A stretch of 64,000 nucleotides of DNA from Cymbomonas tetramitiformis (taxonomy: Eukaryota > Chlorophyta > Pyramimonadophyceae > Pyramimonadales > Pyramimonadaceae). Below the pieces are notes generated by a model. That model was not told where the DNA came from and ran no database searches. It saw only the letters and a program-made list of their open reading frames with translations. Location: positions 1 to 64,000 of the forward strand of contig LGRX02033455.1 of assembly GCA_001247695.2 (NCBI GenBank). Reading direction: 5' to 3'. Numbering within the stretch: position 1 is the first letter of the stretch; each line of letters opens with the position of its first letter. This document shows positions 42,488 to 53,137 of the stretch, piece by piece. Both the position numbers and the translations under genes were made by a program.

Positions 42488-43727
42488 GTAGGGGGAGTTC
42501 GAGGGCGAGTTTGAGCAGCTATGCAGGGATTGCCTGATAGACAGAAGGGTTACCTCACCAGACTCACCAGAAGGCAATGGGCTCAATGAGCGAGTGGTAC
42601 GCACGATGAAGTTTTGCTTCAAGAAGCTCGCCTTGGAGAAGGTTCTCGAAGCCTACGAGTGGGACGAACAACTCTGGCCATTGGTGCTGAGTTACAACGC
42701 AGCCCGCCAGGAGTCCACAGGAGTGGCACCGTTCACCCTACTGTTTGCCCAAGAGGCTGTAGTACCGCCTGATCTGAAGCAAGCGCCTAGCATGGACTTC
42801 AGTCTGGAGGTCAGTGACGACAAGGACACCCGAGTCAAGGACCTGTTGCAGAGGGCACAGGTGGTGAGGCGGCTAATGGTGCATGCTGGCTGCAGTCTGG
42901 AGATTGCACAGCACCGTGACACCTTACACTACGAAGGAAGAAGAGGTGGTGGTTATGAGCCCAAGCCGCATCAGTTCAAGGTGGGAGACTTTGTGTACAT
43001 CAGGCAGAAGCCCCGCAGTGGCATGGAAGTTGCCACCAAGTCCGCCATCCTCAAGTTGGTCAAGATACAACGAGATTATGTGGTGGTGCTCGAAGACGCC
43101 GCCAAGATGAAAGAAAAGAGCACTGTGCAGAGTATTGCACCGTGTCATCTGCAGGTGAAGGATCAGTACGACTGCAGCGCAGCCGTGCCCAGCAGACATC
43201 TTGCGTGTGAAGTATGCAGGAAGGCTGATGGAGAAGCAGAAATGTTGTTGTGCGACACGTGCAACAAGGGTTACCATCTGTGGTGCCTTACCCCAGCAGT
43301 GTCGGAGGTACCAGAAGGCGAGTGGCTGTGTCCTAGGTGCTCAGGCACGAGGATGCAAGCTGCTAATAACGCCGAGGTGCAGGCCCAGGAGACTAAGGTC
43401 TCTTGCGTCTTGGAGGACAGGCTGGGGATGAAGGAGCAGCAGTTGAACGAGAAGCTGTCCTCAGACATGCGCCTGCTGCCAGCGGACGTGGGTCCCCGAC
43501 GCGTGGTGAAGGGAAACAAGTTCCAGCCATGGCAGGCTATCTCATCAAGGGAGATGATGTTGGAAGAGAAGGACCTATTCCTTTACATGCCAGACCAGGT
43601 GGACTGGGGCAGGCAAGACAAGCTTTCAGAGGCCGTGAGAATCTTCATGCCTGGGCATTGGAATGAAGGACACCGCACCGTGTTGAGCAAGAATATCGGG
43701 AGCAGAAGGCAACGGCAAGACAATTGA
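42488..43727 (+). pseudogene. pol: Integrase C-terminal half with a PHD finger
   Basis: The frame holds GEFEGEFEQLC and SPDSPEGNGLNERVVRTMKF, the catalytic Glu motif of retroviral integrases, then the C-terminal region (YNAARQESTGVAPFTLLFA, HQFKVGDFVYIRQKP). The first two catalytic Asp residues are lost to the insertion. Near 43205-43350 comes a PHD finger, C-x2-C...C-x2-C...H-x2-C...C-x2-C (CEVC, LLCDTCNKGYHLWC, LCPRC). PHD fingers read histone H3 tails, and gypsy elements more often carry a chromodomain here. The frame ends at 43727 by frameshift; polyprotein sequence continues in other frames (RQLRDAPLVPALAEEEIEKR). Confidence 0.8.
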
Positions 43728-43806
43728 GGGATGCACCTCTAGTGCCTGCCTTGGCGGAAGAAGAGATTGAAAAGCGAGGAGAATTGAGACATATGACCAG
43801 GGCCAG

Positions 43807-44490
43807 GTGCGCGAGGCTAGCGCGCTACAGTGGGGGCTTGAGCTTGTCATTACGGTGCCTTCAGAGGTGAGACGCCTGGCGACAGAGGTGGACTGGAAGT
43901 CCATCGATGGCGTGTGGGACCCATGGGCAGGTACTGGGGTCATCAGTGAGGTGATGGTGGAGCAGTGGCCACATTTGAGATTTATGAACAATGACTGGAA
44001 CCCTCAGCTGGGTTGGTCTGAGGCGCGTGATGCACTTCAGCCAGGCAACTATCGCATATGGAAGGAGAAGTATGGTGTCTGTGACGCAGTGGTGACCTCT
44101 CCTTGGTTTGCCGCATTGGATATCGCATTTCCATTGGCAGTTATGGCCAGTCGTGTGGTAGCATGCGTGCATGTTCCCTCTTATTATTTGACGGACATGA
44201 CCGAGAGCAGAGCAGCGTACTTCAGGCGACTAAGTCAGGCTGGACGCCTGCATGTGATTGGACACTTGGAGCATGGACCTCTTGGCAGCAGGTGTATGTG
44301 GGTCTTGGTATTTAAGAATCCTTTGGTGAGAGCCAAAATGTTACAAGGTGGAGAAGGTGATGGCATTGGCATGTTTACCTTCAGTTTGGGCAAGCTCGTG
44401 GCAGATGGGGATACGACTCAGTATATGCTGAGCAAGCCCATATTTAGGTCTGTGCTACTGCAAGCAGCAGCTACAGGTGGGGGATGTTAG
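43807..44490 (+). CDS. Second methyltransferase-like domain at the polyprotein C-terminus
   Basis: This 227-codon frame (first codon GTG, a continuation of the polyprotein after frameshifts) has a class I SAM-binding motif VWDPWAGTGVISEVMVEQ (about 43913). FMNNDWNP follows about 20 residues later, then DAVVTSPWFAALDIAFPLAV (about 44082), in the place of the catalytic (D/N/S)PP(Y/F/W) motif of amino-methyltransferases. RVVACVHVPSYYL and SRCMWVLVFKN complete the fold. Family N6-adenine-type is the best guess; Ser-Pro-Trp is a variant. It stops at 44490, inside the start of the 3' LTR, so it is the last domain of the element. Confidence 0.6.
   Translation: MREASALQWGLELVITVPSEVRRLATEVDWKSIDGVWDPWAGTGVISEVMVEQWPHLRFMNNDWNPQLGWSEARDALQPGNYRIWKEKYGVCDAVVTSPWFAALDIAFPLAVMASRVVACVHVPSYYLTDMTESRAAYFRRLSQAGRLHVIGHLEHGPLGSRCMWVLVFKNPLVRAKMLQGGEGDGIGMFTFSLGKLVADGDTTQYMLSKPIFRSVLLQAAATGGGC
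44470..44484 (+). promoter_or_regulatory. Candidate polypurine tract
   Basis: ACAGGTGGGGGA runs directly into the LTR start TGTTAGAAATTT. A purine run next to the 3' LTR primes plus-strand DNA in LTR retroelements. It overlaps the last codons of the methyltransferase frame. Confidence 0.6.
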
Positions 44491-45240
44491 AAATTTGGGC
44501 TTGTATATAAGAGCTTGGCACGTGCTTTCAGAATATCAGAATTTCAAAAAATTTGTAGCTCTACGACAGTGTGCTATGTTGGAGTATGCCTGGATTATTA
44601 CAGACTCATGTGTATGTTAAGAACATGTTGGGTATATACGGGCGAGTGTTGAGGTCACTCAGGACTATCAGCATTTGTACCATCATGTGCACGCGTTTGC
44701 GACAGCTGTAACAAACGCCGGCTTCTCATGGTACCGCAGCCGGGGTTGTCCAGCTAGTGACAGGCGCGACAGTTATGACGAGTATGGCAGACCTCGCGCG
44801 GGATGACTGCTCGAGAGAAACAGACTTGGTGAAGAAGATATGGTCATTGCCAGATGACCACGAACGAAGTGATCAGAAGATATGACAGTTACAATGTTGC
44901 CACTGACGTGTCAGTCAGAAGATGGGGAACGGTAACATTATGAAAGCTGGCATAGAATAGTGACTTTCTATTGGCAGATGAAGATTTCAGGGCGGAAGCC
45001 TGTTACAGTTTTTGCAGATGTGACAATGACTTGAGATATAAGTAAGCTCTGACCGCAGGTCAGGACTAGTGGACTTATTATTGTTTTGCCTTCGCATGTG
45101 CTAGGTGGCTGTTCGCGTGCCAAGCTTGCTAGACCGCTAAGACAGCTCTACTCACAGTTTTGTACAATAATTCGTACTTTTGGTTATTTTATTGATCTTT
45201 TGATGAATATGTTATACTGCTGTTTTTATATTTTTTTCAG
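44485..45240 (+). mobile_element. 3' LTR of the plus-strand Ty3/gypsy element
   Basis: It begins with TG after the purine tract. The portion 44708-45225 matches the LTR fragment of the minus-strand copy at 1778-2302. It carries a TATA box (44504-44510). The end is not canonical: at 45241 the LTR start sequence repeats. Confidence 0.75.
44504..44510 (+). promoter_or_regulatory. TATA box in LTR U3
   Basis: TATATAA in GCTTGTATATAAGAGCTTGG lies about 20 bp into the LTR and is repeated at 45258-45264 in the second LTR start. It is a plausible core promoter element. Confidence 0.5.
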
Positions 45241-45458
45241 TTAGAAATTTGGGCTTGTATATAAGAGCTTGGCACGTGCTTTCAGAATATCAGAATTTCA
45301 AAAAATTTGTAGCTCTACGACAGTGTGCTATGTTGGAGTATGCCTGGATTATTACAGACTCGTGTGTATGTTAAAAACATGTTGGGTATATACGGGCGAG
45401 TGTTGAGGTCACTCAGGACTATCAGCATTTGTACCATAATGTGCACGCGTTTGCGACA
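45241..45458 (+). mobile_element. Second, truncated LTR start (solo fragment)
   Basis: This 218-bp stretch repeats 44487-44704 almost exactly (offset 754), including TATATAAG, then breaks off into GC-rich repeats at 45459. Two LTR starts in tandem suggest recombination between copies or a nested insertion. Confidence 0.85.
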
Positions 45459-46098
45459 AGCTCTCGCTGCGCTGTCTCGGGCTGCGTGACGCGCCGCTGT
45501 CCCGCCAGGCACACCAGACGCATGGTGCCTGGGGGTAGCGCGCAGCGTGTGCACCGCGTCCAGGCGCATCGGGCCTCCTTGCAGAGGTTGATGCGCGTGC
45601 CTGGGAGCAGCACACCGCGCACGCATGCCCCGCCGCCGAGCGCGGAGCGCGGCACCCACACTCGGGGTGCTGATGAGGCCGGCGAGCCCCAAGCTCCGGG
45701 CGAGTGCACCCGTCTCGACGGGACGCATCGCCACGCGCCTGCAAGGAGGCCCACCCTTGCATGCGTGTCGCCACGAGGTGAGCACACCGAGGTGCTCACC
45801 CGCGCCCTCCCCTTAGGGCCACCGAGAGTGAAGCGTCCGGGAGCGGACCGCTTTTCTTTTGGGGGGGAGAGAGCGCGCCGCGAGTGGCAGATGGCAGCCA
45901 CCGCGAGCGCGCCAGGCGCACCGCCATGAGGCAGCAGCTCTCGCTGCGTTGTCTCGGGCTGCGTGACGCGCCGCTGCCCTGCCAGGCACGCCAGACGCAT
46001 GGTGCCTGGGGGTGGCGCGCAGCGTGTGCACCGCGTCCAGGCGCATCGGGCCTCCTTGCCGAGGTTGATGCGCGTGCCTGGGAGCAGCACACCGCGCA
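45459..46098. repeat. GC-rich region with a 163-bp direct repeat
   Basis: 45459-45621 and 45936-46098 are near-identical (AGCTCTCGCTGCG...CAGCACACCGCGCA), 477 bp apart. The spacer is also GC-rich and open in several frames because of composition. No domain is visible. It is bounded by the LTR fragment on one side and LINE A on the other. Confidence 0.8.
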
Positions 46099-46102
46099 GA
46101 AG

Positions 46103-48414
46103 TTGGAAAGATCAAAAAAACTGCCACTGAAGACTCTCTCACTATTTGGAGTGTCACCCTACAACCCCACCTTTCGGCCAAATTTTGGAACACGTACGGC
46201 GCTGCCATGACTGGTGAGGCTTCTAAAACAATTGCAAGTACTCCCTTTCGTTATGCTACGGGCTGGAGGGCATACACTGAACGGCTTGATTTGCTGCTAT
46301 CCGAGGCACTACCGACTGAAGCAACAAAAGAAGAGTCAACAACTGAGAATGAGCTGGAACCCGATGCTATATGGGAAACCCTTCATGATTTGGCAAACAA
46401 AGTGGCAACTCATTCCTTTATTTGGTACAAGATGCCAAAACCCGAAATCGGGAATATGTAAACCCTCAGCGGTATCAAATTACACCTACAAATGGATGAA
46501 CATCATCAGACGAACCATTAAATGCATGGAAACCCGCATACACGACAATCGTATTCCCACAGAGGCAAGGAACTTGATCCAAAAAAATTCCTTTCACAAG
46601 AATAAGAGCTAAACATAATGAAAATGCCACCGCATGGCTCAGCCGCTTGTCCGAAAACCTTGTTTTCTTTAGGAAAGCCTTCCAGGAGAGCAGAGAGGCT
46701 GATTTGGAACAAAGGAAACTCCATGAGAAGGAGGCTCTTCAACATATTTTTTCCACAAATCTTTCAAGATTCCTAGACACGGTCATGGGCAAGATAAAAC
46801 CAAATGAACAAGGTGCAGCGGCCACACCTGACAGTGAGGGTAACATTCCTGAAAGCAAGCAGGAGAGACTTGACCTCACCTTAAAAGAATACAAGGACAA
46901 GAAACTTTACTCCACCACTCCACAGAAACCGGATACTCTTCGGTTCCCCCGTGGCTTCTTGAAATCCTAAAAATAAGCCCGAAACTTCCTAGCCCAATAG
47001 CTGCTAAATTAACATGTCTTATCGCCCGGAAGGAATTAAACCAAGCATATTCTACATGCGTCATTTCGACGGCTCCTGGCCCCACAGGAATGAGATACTC
47101 ACAGTGGATTCAAGGCCCGGAAAACTTCCAAGCTCAAACTGTCTCACTCTTCAACCACATCCTTAGAACTGGGAAGTTTCCCAAACGTGCAAAGTCGGGC
47201 ATCATTCTTCCGATTCCCAAAAACCCGCTTGAACCGTGTACACCTGACAATGCCAGACCGCTGACCATGCTTGAAACTGGCTTGAAACTCTTCAATACAA
47301 TCATTACAAACAGAATTAAGGCAGCCTTAAATGTCCATCCCATATTTTCCCCCATTCAAGATGCTTTCCTCCCAAACAAAAACATTGATGACTCACTTCA
47401 AATTTTGAATGAAGTCATCTCAGATGCCAACAGATACGATAAAGAACTTCATGTGGTCTATTTGGACCTTAAGCAGGCCTTTGTCAGAGCTGAGTTCTGG
47501 ATGAGCAACCTCGCACTTGATAAGCTAGGCTTCCCCAAATAAATCACTGAGATTATCTCAAACATCACTAATGAAGCCACCCGTACGGTCCTCACTGAGG
47601 AAGGCTTAACAGACGAATGGTCACTTGAGTGTGGAGTGCCGCAAGGGGAAGTTCTAAGTCCCCTCAGGTTTGTGGCCATCATGGACATCTTAGCGATATG
47701 GCTGGCAAAAAAGGGCAAACGGAGCCAACACGAGCAAAATAAACCTCAAAATTTCCTAAACGTCACAAAATTTCATATTTTTGAGTTTGTCCAAACCTTC
47801 TCCAAACTTCTCCAAAAATATCAAACCGTGTAATATCATCATTTCCCGAAATTGTGCACTTTATAGCGGACCCCGCATACGCCGAACCCCCTCTCACAAC
47901 TAATATTTCACCCACACCACCCCGCCAGCAACCCTAAAACCCTAAAATATTGGATATGCAACTTTTTACTGCCTTCTACTATCATGTTGCACCTTCCCAA
48001 ACCTTGTAATGGCCTTTTATAAACTTATTAATGTGTCGCGCAAGCATTCCATGTGCACAACTTGATTCCCTGGTATTTGCAGTAAACGAAATGGCCCCGC
48101 ACGGCTACTCCAAAACCCGAAATGTCAAAATTTTACATTTTTGAGTTTGTCCAAACCTTCTCCAAACTTCTCCAACCTTCTAACACTTCTAAATGTCATT
48201 TTTTCGAAAATTCGTCAAATTATGCATAAACGTACCACCCACGCGTGCCACATGCCAGTGGTGCAACCTATGGCTACACCATGCATACAGTACTAGAAAA
48301 GAAGTCACTAGTACTGATGTTCCACATCTCCCGGCACCAAATCTGATTAACATGAATTCACCTCCGAATGTCTTCGCCCGTTTTTTCTGTGACGACATCA
48401 TGCTTATCCCCTAA
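46103..48414 (+). pseudogene. LINE A reverse transcriptase region, broken
   Basis: Fragments in several frames read as a non-LTR RT: linker (46207-46461; 46647-46970), then APGPTGMRYSQWIQG, GIILPIPKNPLEPCTPDNAR, NARPLTMLETGLKLFN, HVVYLDLKQAF (47090-47542) and GVPQGEVLSPLRFVA (47634). The catalytic [F/Y]xDD motif is FFCDDIMLI at about 48385. Between 47720 and 48340 unrelated A/T-rich sequence intervenes. It includes a duplicated TTTTTGAGTTTGTCCAAACC (about 47780 and 48138), so an insertion probably sits there. Confidence 0.75.
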
Positions 48415-48960
48415 GGAGCGGTTTGTACCGTATACGGACGGATCACTCAATGTTGCATTGTGAAGCCGTAAGAATGTCAAATTCACTTTTGAAGACAATT
48501 GTGAAAACCTCTCGGCAAGCTGCATGCAACTATGCATTTGGAGATAGTCAAATCAGACATACTCTTTCGAGGGCTGCGGTTTAAACCTAAAATTTCGCAT
48601 ATCATGAGTATGGCAATCATAGGGTACACATGCAACGAGCGTTACATGCGCCCTGACGCGGATATATAACACATTATTGATATTGAGCATTAGGCATGAT
48701 GCACACTTACTATACTAGGGTCGGCATCAGGGTTTTTTCTAGGTTAAAGAGTAAATTTTGCTATCAAGTCTATTAAATTTAAATCGATGAATATTCTAGG
48801 AACGGCATTTTAGACACGCTTATACAATCCGCCATGAGTAGACGTTTCCGTAGCTGTGTTCAAAAGTAAATTTGGTTATCCGATGCTTGAGTTATCGCGA
48901 AATATGTGCGGATTCTCAAACCTTTAAGATTCCATCCGCTTCTTAGGAGTTATAGGCAAA
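48415..48960. other. Decayed LINE A sequence
   Basis: Only short traces remain (LHATMHLEIVKSDILFRGLR near 48520). No element boundaries or genes are visible. Coding resumes at about 48950 with FLGVIGKTKEEVQDML. Confidence 0.4.
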
Positions 48961-48981
48961 ACAAAGGAGGAAGTTCAAGAT

Positions 48982-51123
48982 ATGTTGGTGGTGGTCAATG
49001 AATTCATGACATACATTGGAATCCCGGTCAATGTGAAAAAATCCAAATACTCATTCAGGAAATGTACCAGAACCACAAAAGCAACCACTAGGAGATATAG
49101 TGAATCTGACAAATTACTGATGTCGGGAGGCCGTCTCCTGGTGGACCAAAATGCTGCTGGCCCAGAAATCCACGCGGGATGGTCCCCGCCCGTGACTCCA
49201 GAATACCTAGAATACAGTGATGTAACTGAAGCCAATAGGTACCTGGGGGTTTGGTATTCATTAAATGGAAAATGGAACCATCAGACCGAGCTCCTCACGG
49301 AAAAGCTGCAGTCTTCCCAAGTTGCGGCGATTCAACTTCAAAATCTGACCTTACACCAACTCAGGTATATCGTGAATGCAGTAATTGTCCCGAGGATGGC
49401 TTTCCCGCTAAAAGTCACCTCAATCATAGCCACTTCCTCAGAAAACATTGCTCGTACCCTTGACTGTAGAATTATCCTCAACTACATGGGATGCCCCACG
49501 GACACAAATCATCAGATTGTGTGGACACCAGTTTGTTATGGAGGCTATGGGATTGACAGTATACAGGATATGGCTGCTGCCACGTGCATCACTGAAACCA
49601 TGTCCACTCTCTGCTCTGCTAAGGAGCACGTCTACTGGCAAACTGACCACACCGACCGTATAAATGATCCTATGCTTATTTCCCTTTATAAAAAATACAG
49701 TGACGCGTGGCTAAAAATTGTTGCACAATATGGAAAGGGAAAGGAAAGACCCCAAAAACACCATTAATGGTTTCCGACCCCCTCTCTCACTACACAACAT
49801 ACAGGAACCTTCAAGGAAAGCAATTTAACTGGATGAAAAGGACTAGCACCATTATGGCCTCTATGGGCTATGCGATTGACTCTAAGCTCTTTCCTGAATG
49901 TGAAACAGGGTATACCAACCTTGTGTCCTCAATTCCTAAATCACTGTATGATTCAAGCAATGTTAGCAGCGCCATTCAAAAATACAATATCAAGCACACT
50001 GGTTTCTTTCTCACCCCCTGTGGTGGGATGCTGAGAAGATGGGCTGATATGAAGCACTCATTAGGTGTTAACGGGAATAAGTCACCAGCATGGTTGGAGA
50101 GTTTGGAGTCCGAAATGATAATAAACCTGGGAAACCATGACCCAAAAGCTAGATATGTTAAACAATGCATGCTACAGGGATGCTCATGACATTCCTGATG
50201 TAAGTGAGTTTCACTGGAAAGGAAATGGTGACAAATCTTTCATCACACTGATACGCATTCAAAAACTTGACACGGAAACAAACACCATGCGTTATTTAAA
50301 GTATACTCCAGACCACTTAGATAATAAAAATTTTGTTATGAATGGCCAGGTGCTTCAATGCCAGTATGACCGCGAATACCAAATCACATCGGATGGTTGC
50401 ATTCTCCTTCCTGTTGGAGAGACCATTGACTTTGACAACAATGACACTCCCCCTATAAATGTGAGATCAGATGTTCAAAATCTGGAAGCCCATTACGACT
50501 ACATCGCGGACCGCCAAAAAGAGATTCTATCTGTCCAGCTCAGGAACCGAACTGCGGACGAAGAGAGCGCTTACAACTGCCCCAGTAACTCGGACGAGGA
50601 TGAAAATCCTAGCAATGGAAATAGCATATCTCAAGACCACTACGACATGGCAAGTGACGGTTCACTATTCGCGGGGAAGAAAACGGCTTGCAGTGGTGCG
50701 GCCTATTTGCTTAAAGAAATGGGGGGCACCTTTTCTGTTAGGAAGGCTAACATCCCTGCCAGCAGTGTCTTTACTGCCGATGATCGATTGATTAAAGCGG
50801 ATATTCAAACACCAAGTTCTACATCTGCTGAAATCATCGGGCTCCGACTTCTCTTAGAGGACCAAAAGGACCACATTCTAAAGTCTGTGACTCCAATGAT
50901 ACATGCTATTGACTCAATGGCAACGATCACGGCGGTAAATAAGGATAGGAAAACTGTCAGTGCTCGTGAGAAGCTTCGGGAACCGAACCGACGTGAACTG
51001 CAGGCAGTCAGATTAATCCTTGAGAAGCTTGGCTTCTACAGTGGAGAAGACCACAGCGGGATCATCCTTAAATGGATAAGGGGGCATAATAATGATAGAC
51101 TTCACGATAGAGTTGATAGATAA
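48982..51123 (+). pseudogene. LINE A RT thumb and RNase H domain
   Basis: The frames 48982-49767, 49707-50189 and 50137-51123 join by small shifts. RT thumb landmarks are VNEFMTYIGIPVNVKKSKYS and RYLGVWYSLNGKW. RNase H has Asp in MASDGSLFAGK (about 50656), Glu in TSAEIIGLRLLLED (about 50827), Asp in IHAIDSMATITAV (about 50912) and the last Asp in WIRGHNNDRLHDRVD (about 51110). RNase H after RT is known in some LINE clades. All four active-site residues are kept. Confidence 0.75.
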
Positions 51124-52045
51124 AGCAGCAAAGAGGGCCTCTTTCAGAAAAGGGGCAACCGCCCCCCGATTTGACCCATACGAAGAACTCCCCTTTTCTC
51201 TCTTTTACATGGAAGTGCCAGTTGCAGGAGATATTCGGAACCACATCAGGAGAATCCAGCGCCTTACTCACCTCCATACATGGAAAGCCATGTCGTCTCA
51301 AGGGAAGTATATTAGAATGCTAGAGGACCACAATGTTACTCCCACCAAGGATATCTCAAAAGTCACAGCTAAAGCTTATACAGCGGTCAGAAGCAGAGAA
51401 CTCTTGGGCCTTCAAGCTTCACCCGCACGTTCACATAAACTGGGTGTTACCGCCTCACCTGACTGCCCGTACTGCCAAACAGGAACCAAGTGCAACTTCT
51501 CTCACATTCAACTGGAATGCCCGGGCCCGGGTAACTCGCTTGTATACCTTAGAGGAGAACAAGACGATGAACTCAGAAAGCATGTGGCGGCCGAGCTTAC
51601 AGGGGAACCTAAGCTGTTGAACCCAGGGAAAGGCTCCTCCTTTATAGACATTTGCTCCGAAACACTTTTTCCACTTGCTGACCTCCGCGACGAAATGAAG
51701 CGGGAGCTCTACCTCCAAGCATTGCCTGAATCGGGAATGTACCGCCCATCCGCTTCCAAGAAGGGGACCATTGCTGTGACAGCACTTCCGGATATGTTAA
51801 CACTCAGAGCGGCAATAATGTGTACCCTGAACTCCAATATGCTAGGAAACAAGAGTTTTGGAAACTCCTGTCGTGGCACTATCTCTCAAAGAAAGAGTTT
51901 CCGTCACCGCTCTCACGATATGCCACGCGTGCACACTGCATTCATACAGCACTTAAAGCGTGTAGAGACGAGTCGGGTGACCTCAAAAACTGCTACGCCA
52001 TTCAAAGAAGCCTCCTTGACATCATCATTGACGACCGTGGGCTAA
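51092..52045 (+). pseudogene. LINE A Cys/His region
   Basis: After RNase H the frame continues KAAKRASFRKG, IRNHIRRIQRLTHLHTWKAM, SRELLGLQASPARSHK and the motif CPYCQTGTKCNFSHIQLECPG. This C-x2-C...C-x3-H...C cluster is probably zinc-binding and is matched in LINE B by CHKCGTRALCTYKHIQLNC. It ends where LINE A shifts frame near 51815. Confidence 0.7.
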
Positions 52046-52502
52046 ACGAGAATGGATGTGAACTGTTTTGTAACCCACTAAACTCGCACCCTATGATTCA
52101 TTCGAGAAGATGTATCCCCGCAGACCAGATGAGAGCCGCCCTTCGGCCCTTTTGTGCAAATGGCAGAATCGGCTTCGATGGACTTGCATATGATGCCTAT
52201 GTCGACCCTATCACCAATATGGGTAGGAATGTTTATGGGAACGACCCCCCGTTTGACGGGAAGGAAAGATTCTCAAACTCAGCGGTTATGGCTACCTTAG
52301 AACTCGGCCATCGTGCAGCGAACACTGTGCCAGGATTTCGGGGCATCTGGATCCTCCCACTCTCCCCAAAAAATCAAGAAAAGTGGATTGCTAAAGGATT
52401 TAAGAATTAAGATGGTATTTAGATTTCCTCACAACACCATTCCTTTCATTCCACACGGCTACTGGACGGGGGATGACCCATACGTTCTCCCGGGCGGAGG
52501 AT
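51820..52502 (+). pseudogene. LINE A C-terminal domain, possible Dam-like adenine methyltransferase
   Basis: The frame 51820-52410 has IGFDGLAYDAYVDPITNMG, then NVYGNDPPFDGKERFSN (about 52230), then GIWILPLSPKNQEKWIA. After a shift it reads VFRFPHNTIPFIPHGYW (about 52410-52465). An acidic strand, then N-D-P-P-F, then a hydrophobic strand ending in Leu-Pro is the order seen in phage/DIRS-type Dam N6-adenine methyltransferases, where (D/N)PP(Y/F) is catalytic. No sure SAM motif I is seen, so the call is tentative. LINE B ends just before this domain. Confidence 0.4.
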
Positions 52503-53137
52503 GATACAAAGATGATTTCTCAGATGTCTGTATTATTGCCATTGATAGCCCTCCGAGCCAAGACTTTCCTGCTCATGACTGGAGTGGGACGCAGAAAAAG
52601 ATTGCAAGGTGGTACATCAATGTCCTTCCTGAGAAGAAGATTACTGACAGAAGATTGAATTGCACCGGAGTTGACTCCGAGATCCGGCAGGAAGTCCTGG
52701 GTGAAAGGAAACGTGTCATCCCCGACAGCCTTTGCCCGTGGCCCCTCTCGCAGGAGACCCGACAGAGTTCCCACCCAACAGAATACTACTACGGAGGACA
52801 CTGTGACACGTCCTACACGAACAAGGACAACAAACCATTTGCAGGGACTGTAACATGGCCCAAAGAACTTACATTGATGGGATACCTTCCGAAGCACTTT
52901 GGACAGGTTCTTAGCACCATAGGGGTCCACCAGAGAAGACTGAAGCCTCTCCTCAAGAAGCTTTCCAGGCTGTGCAGATACCACACCCGCATTAGACGTG
53001 ACGCCTTCCTTAATGGTCATGCTAGAGTCAAGAACCATGACCCTCTCAGAACCACTCTTAGCCGAATTACTAGTATCACTGAAGAAGAAGCTGTTGAAAG
53101 AGCAAAACATGTTTTTCCCCTGACCTCCCTTCAATGA
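52503..53137 (+). pseudogene. LINE A extreme C-terminus
   Basis: In the frame that follows one TGA (52502-52504) the sequence stays open to 53137: YKDDFSDVCIIAIDSPPSQD, ARWYINVLPEKKITD, YYYGGHCDTSYTNKDNKPF, WPKELTLMGYLPKHFGQV and a basic end. It looks like a folded domain continuing the possible methyltransferase. It has no recognised relatives by eye. Confidence 0.45.

Larger units (their letters stand above)
21555..45240 (+). mobile_element. Ty3/gypsy retrotransposon with methyltransferase domains; 5'-truncated, heavily interrupted
   Basis: The order is leader (21555-22490), gag, aspartic protease, unknown domain, membrane segment, RT, RNase H, C5-methyltransferase, integrase, PHD finger, second methyltransferase, purine-rich tract and 3' LTR. 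RT before integrase places it in Ty3/gypsy. The 5' LTR is absent: homology to the minus-strand copy starts abruptly at about 21555. Frameshifts or stops break nearly every domain. Inserted into it are two hAT MITEs, an inverted-repeat element with a methyltransferase frame, a mariner-type MITE and a 6.25 kb composite. It is a dead copy of what appears to be an unusually complex family. Confidence 0.85.

Noticed and set aside
45422..46210. Long GC-rich ORFs on both strands (up to 222 codons)
   Set aside because: The GC-rich direct repeat lacks stops in several frames at once. Proteins are Arg/Ala/Pro-rich with no domain.
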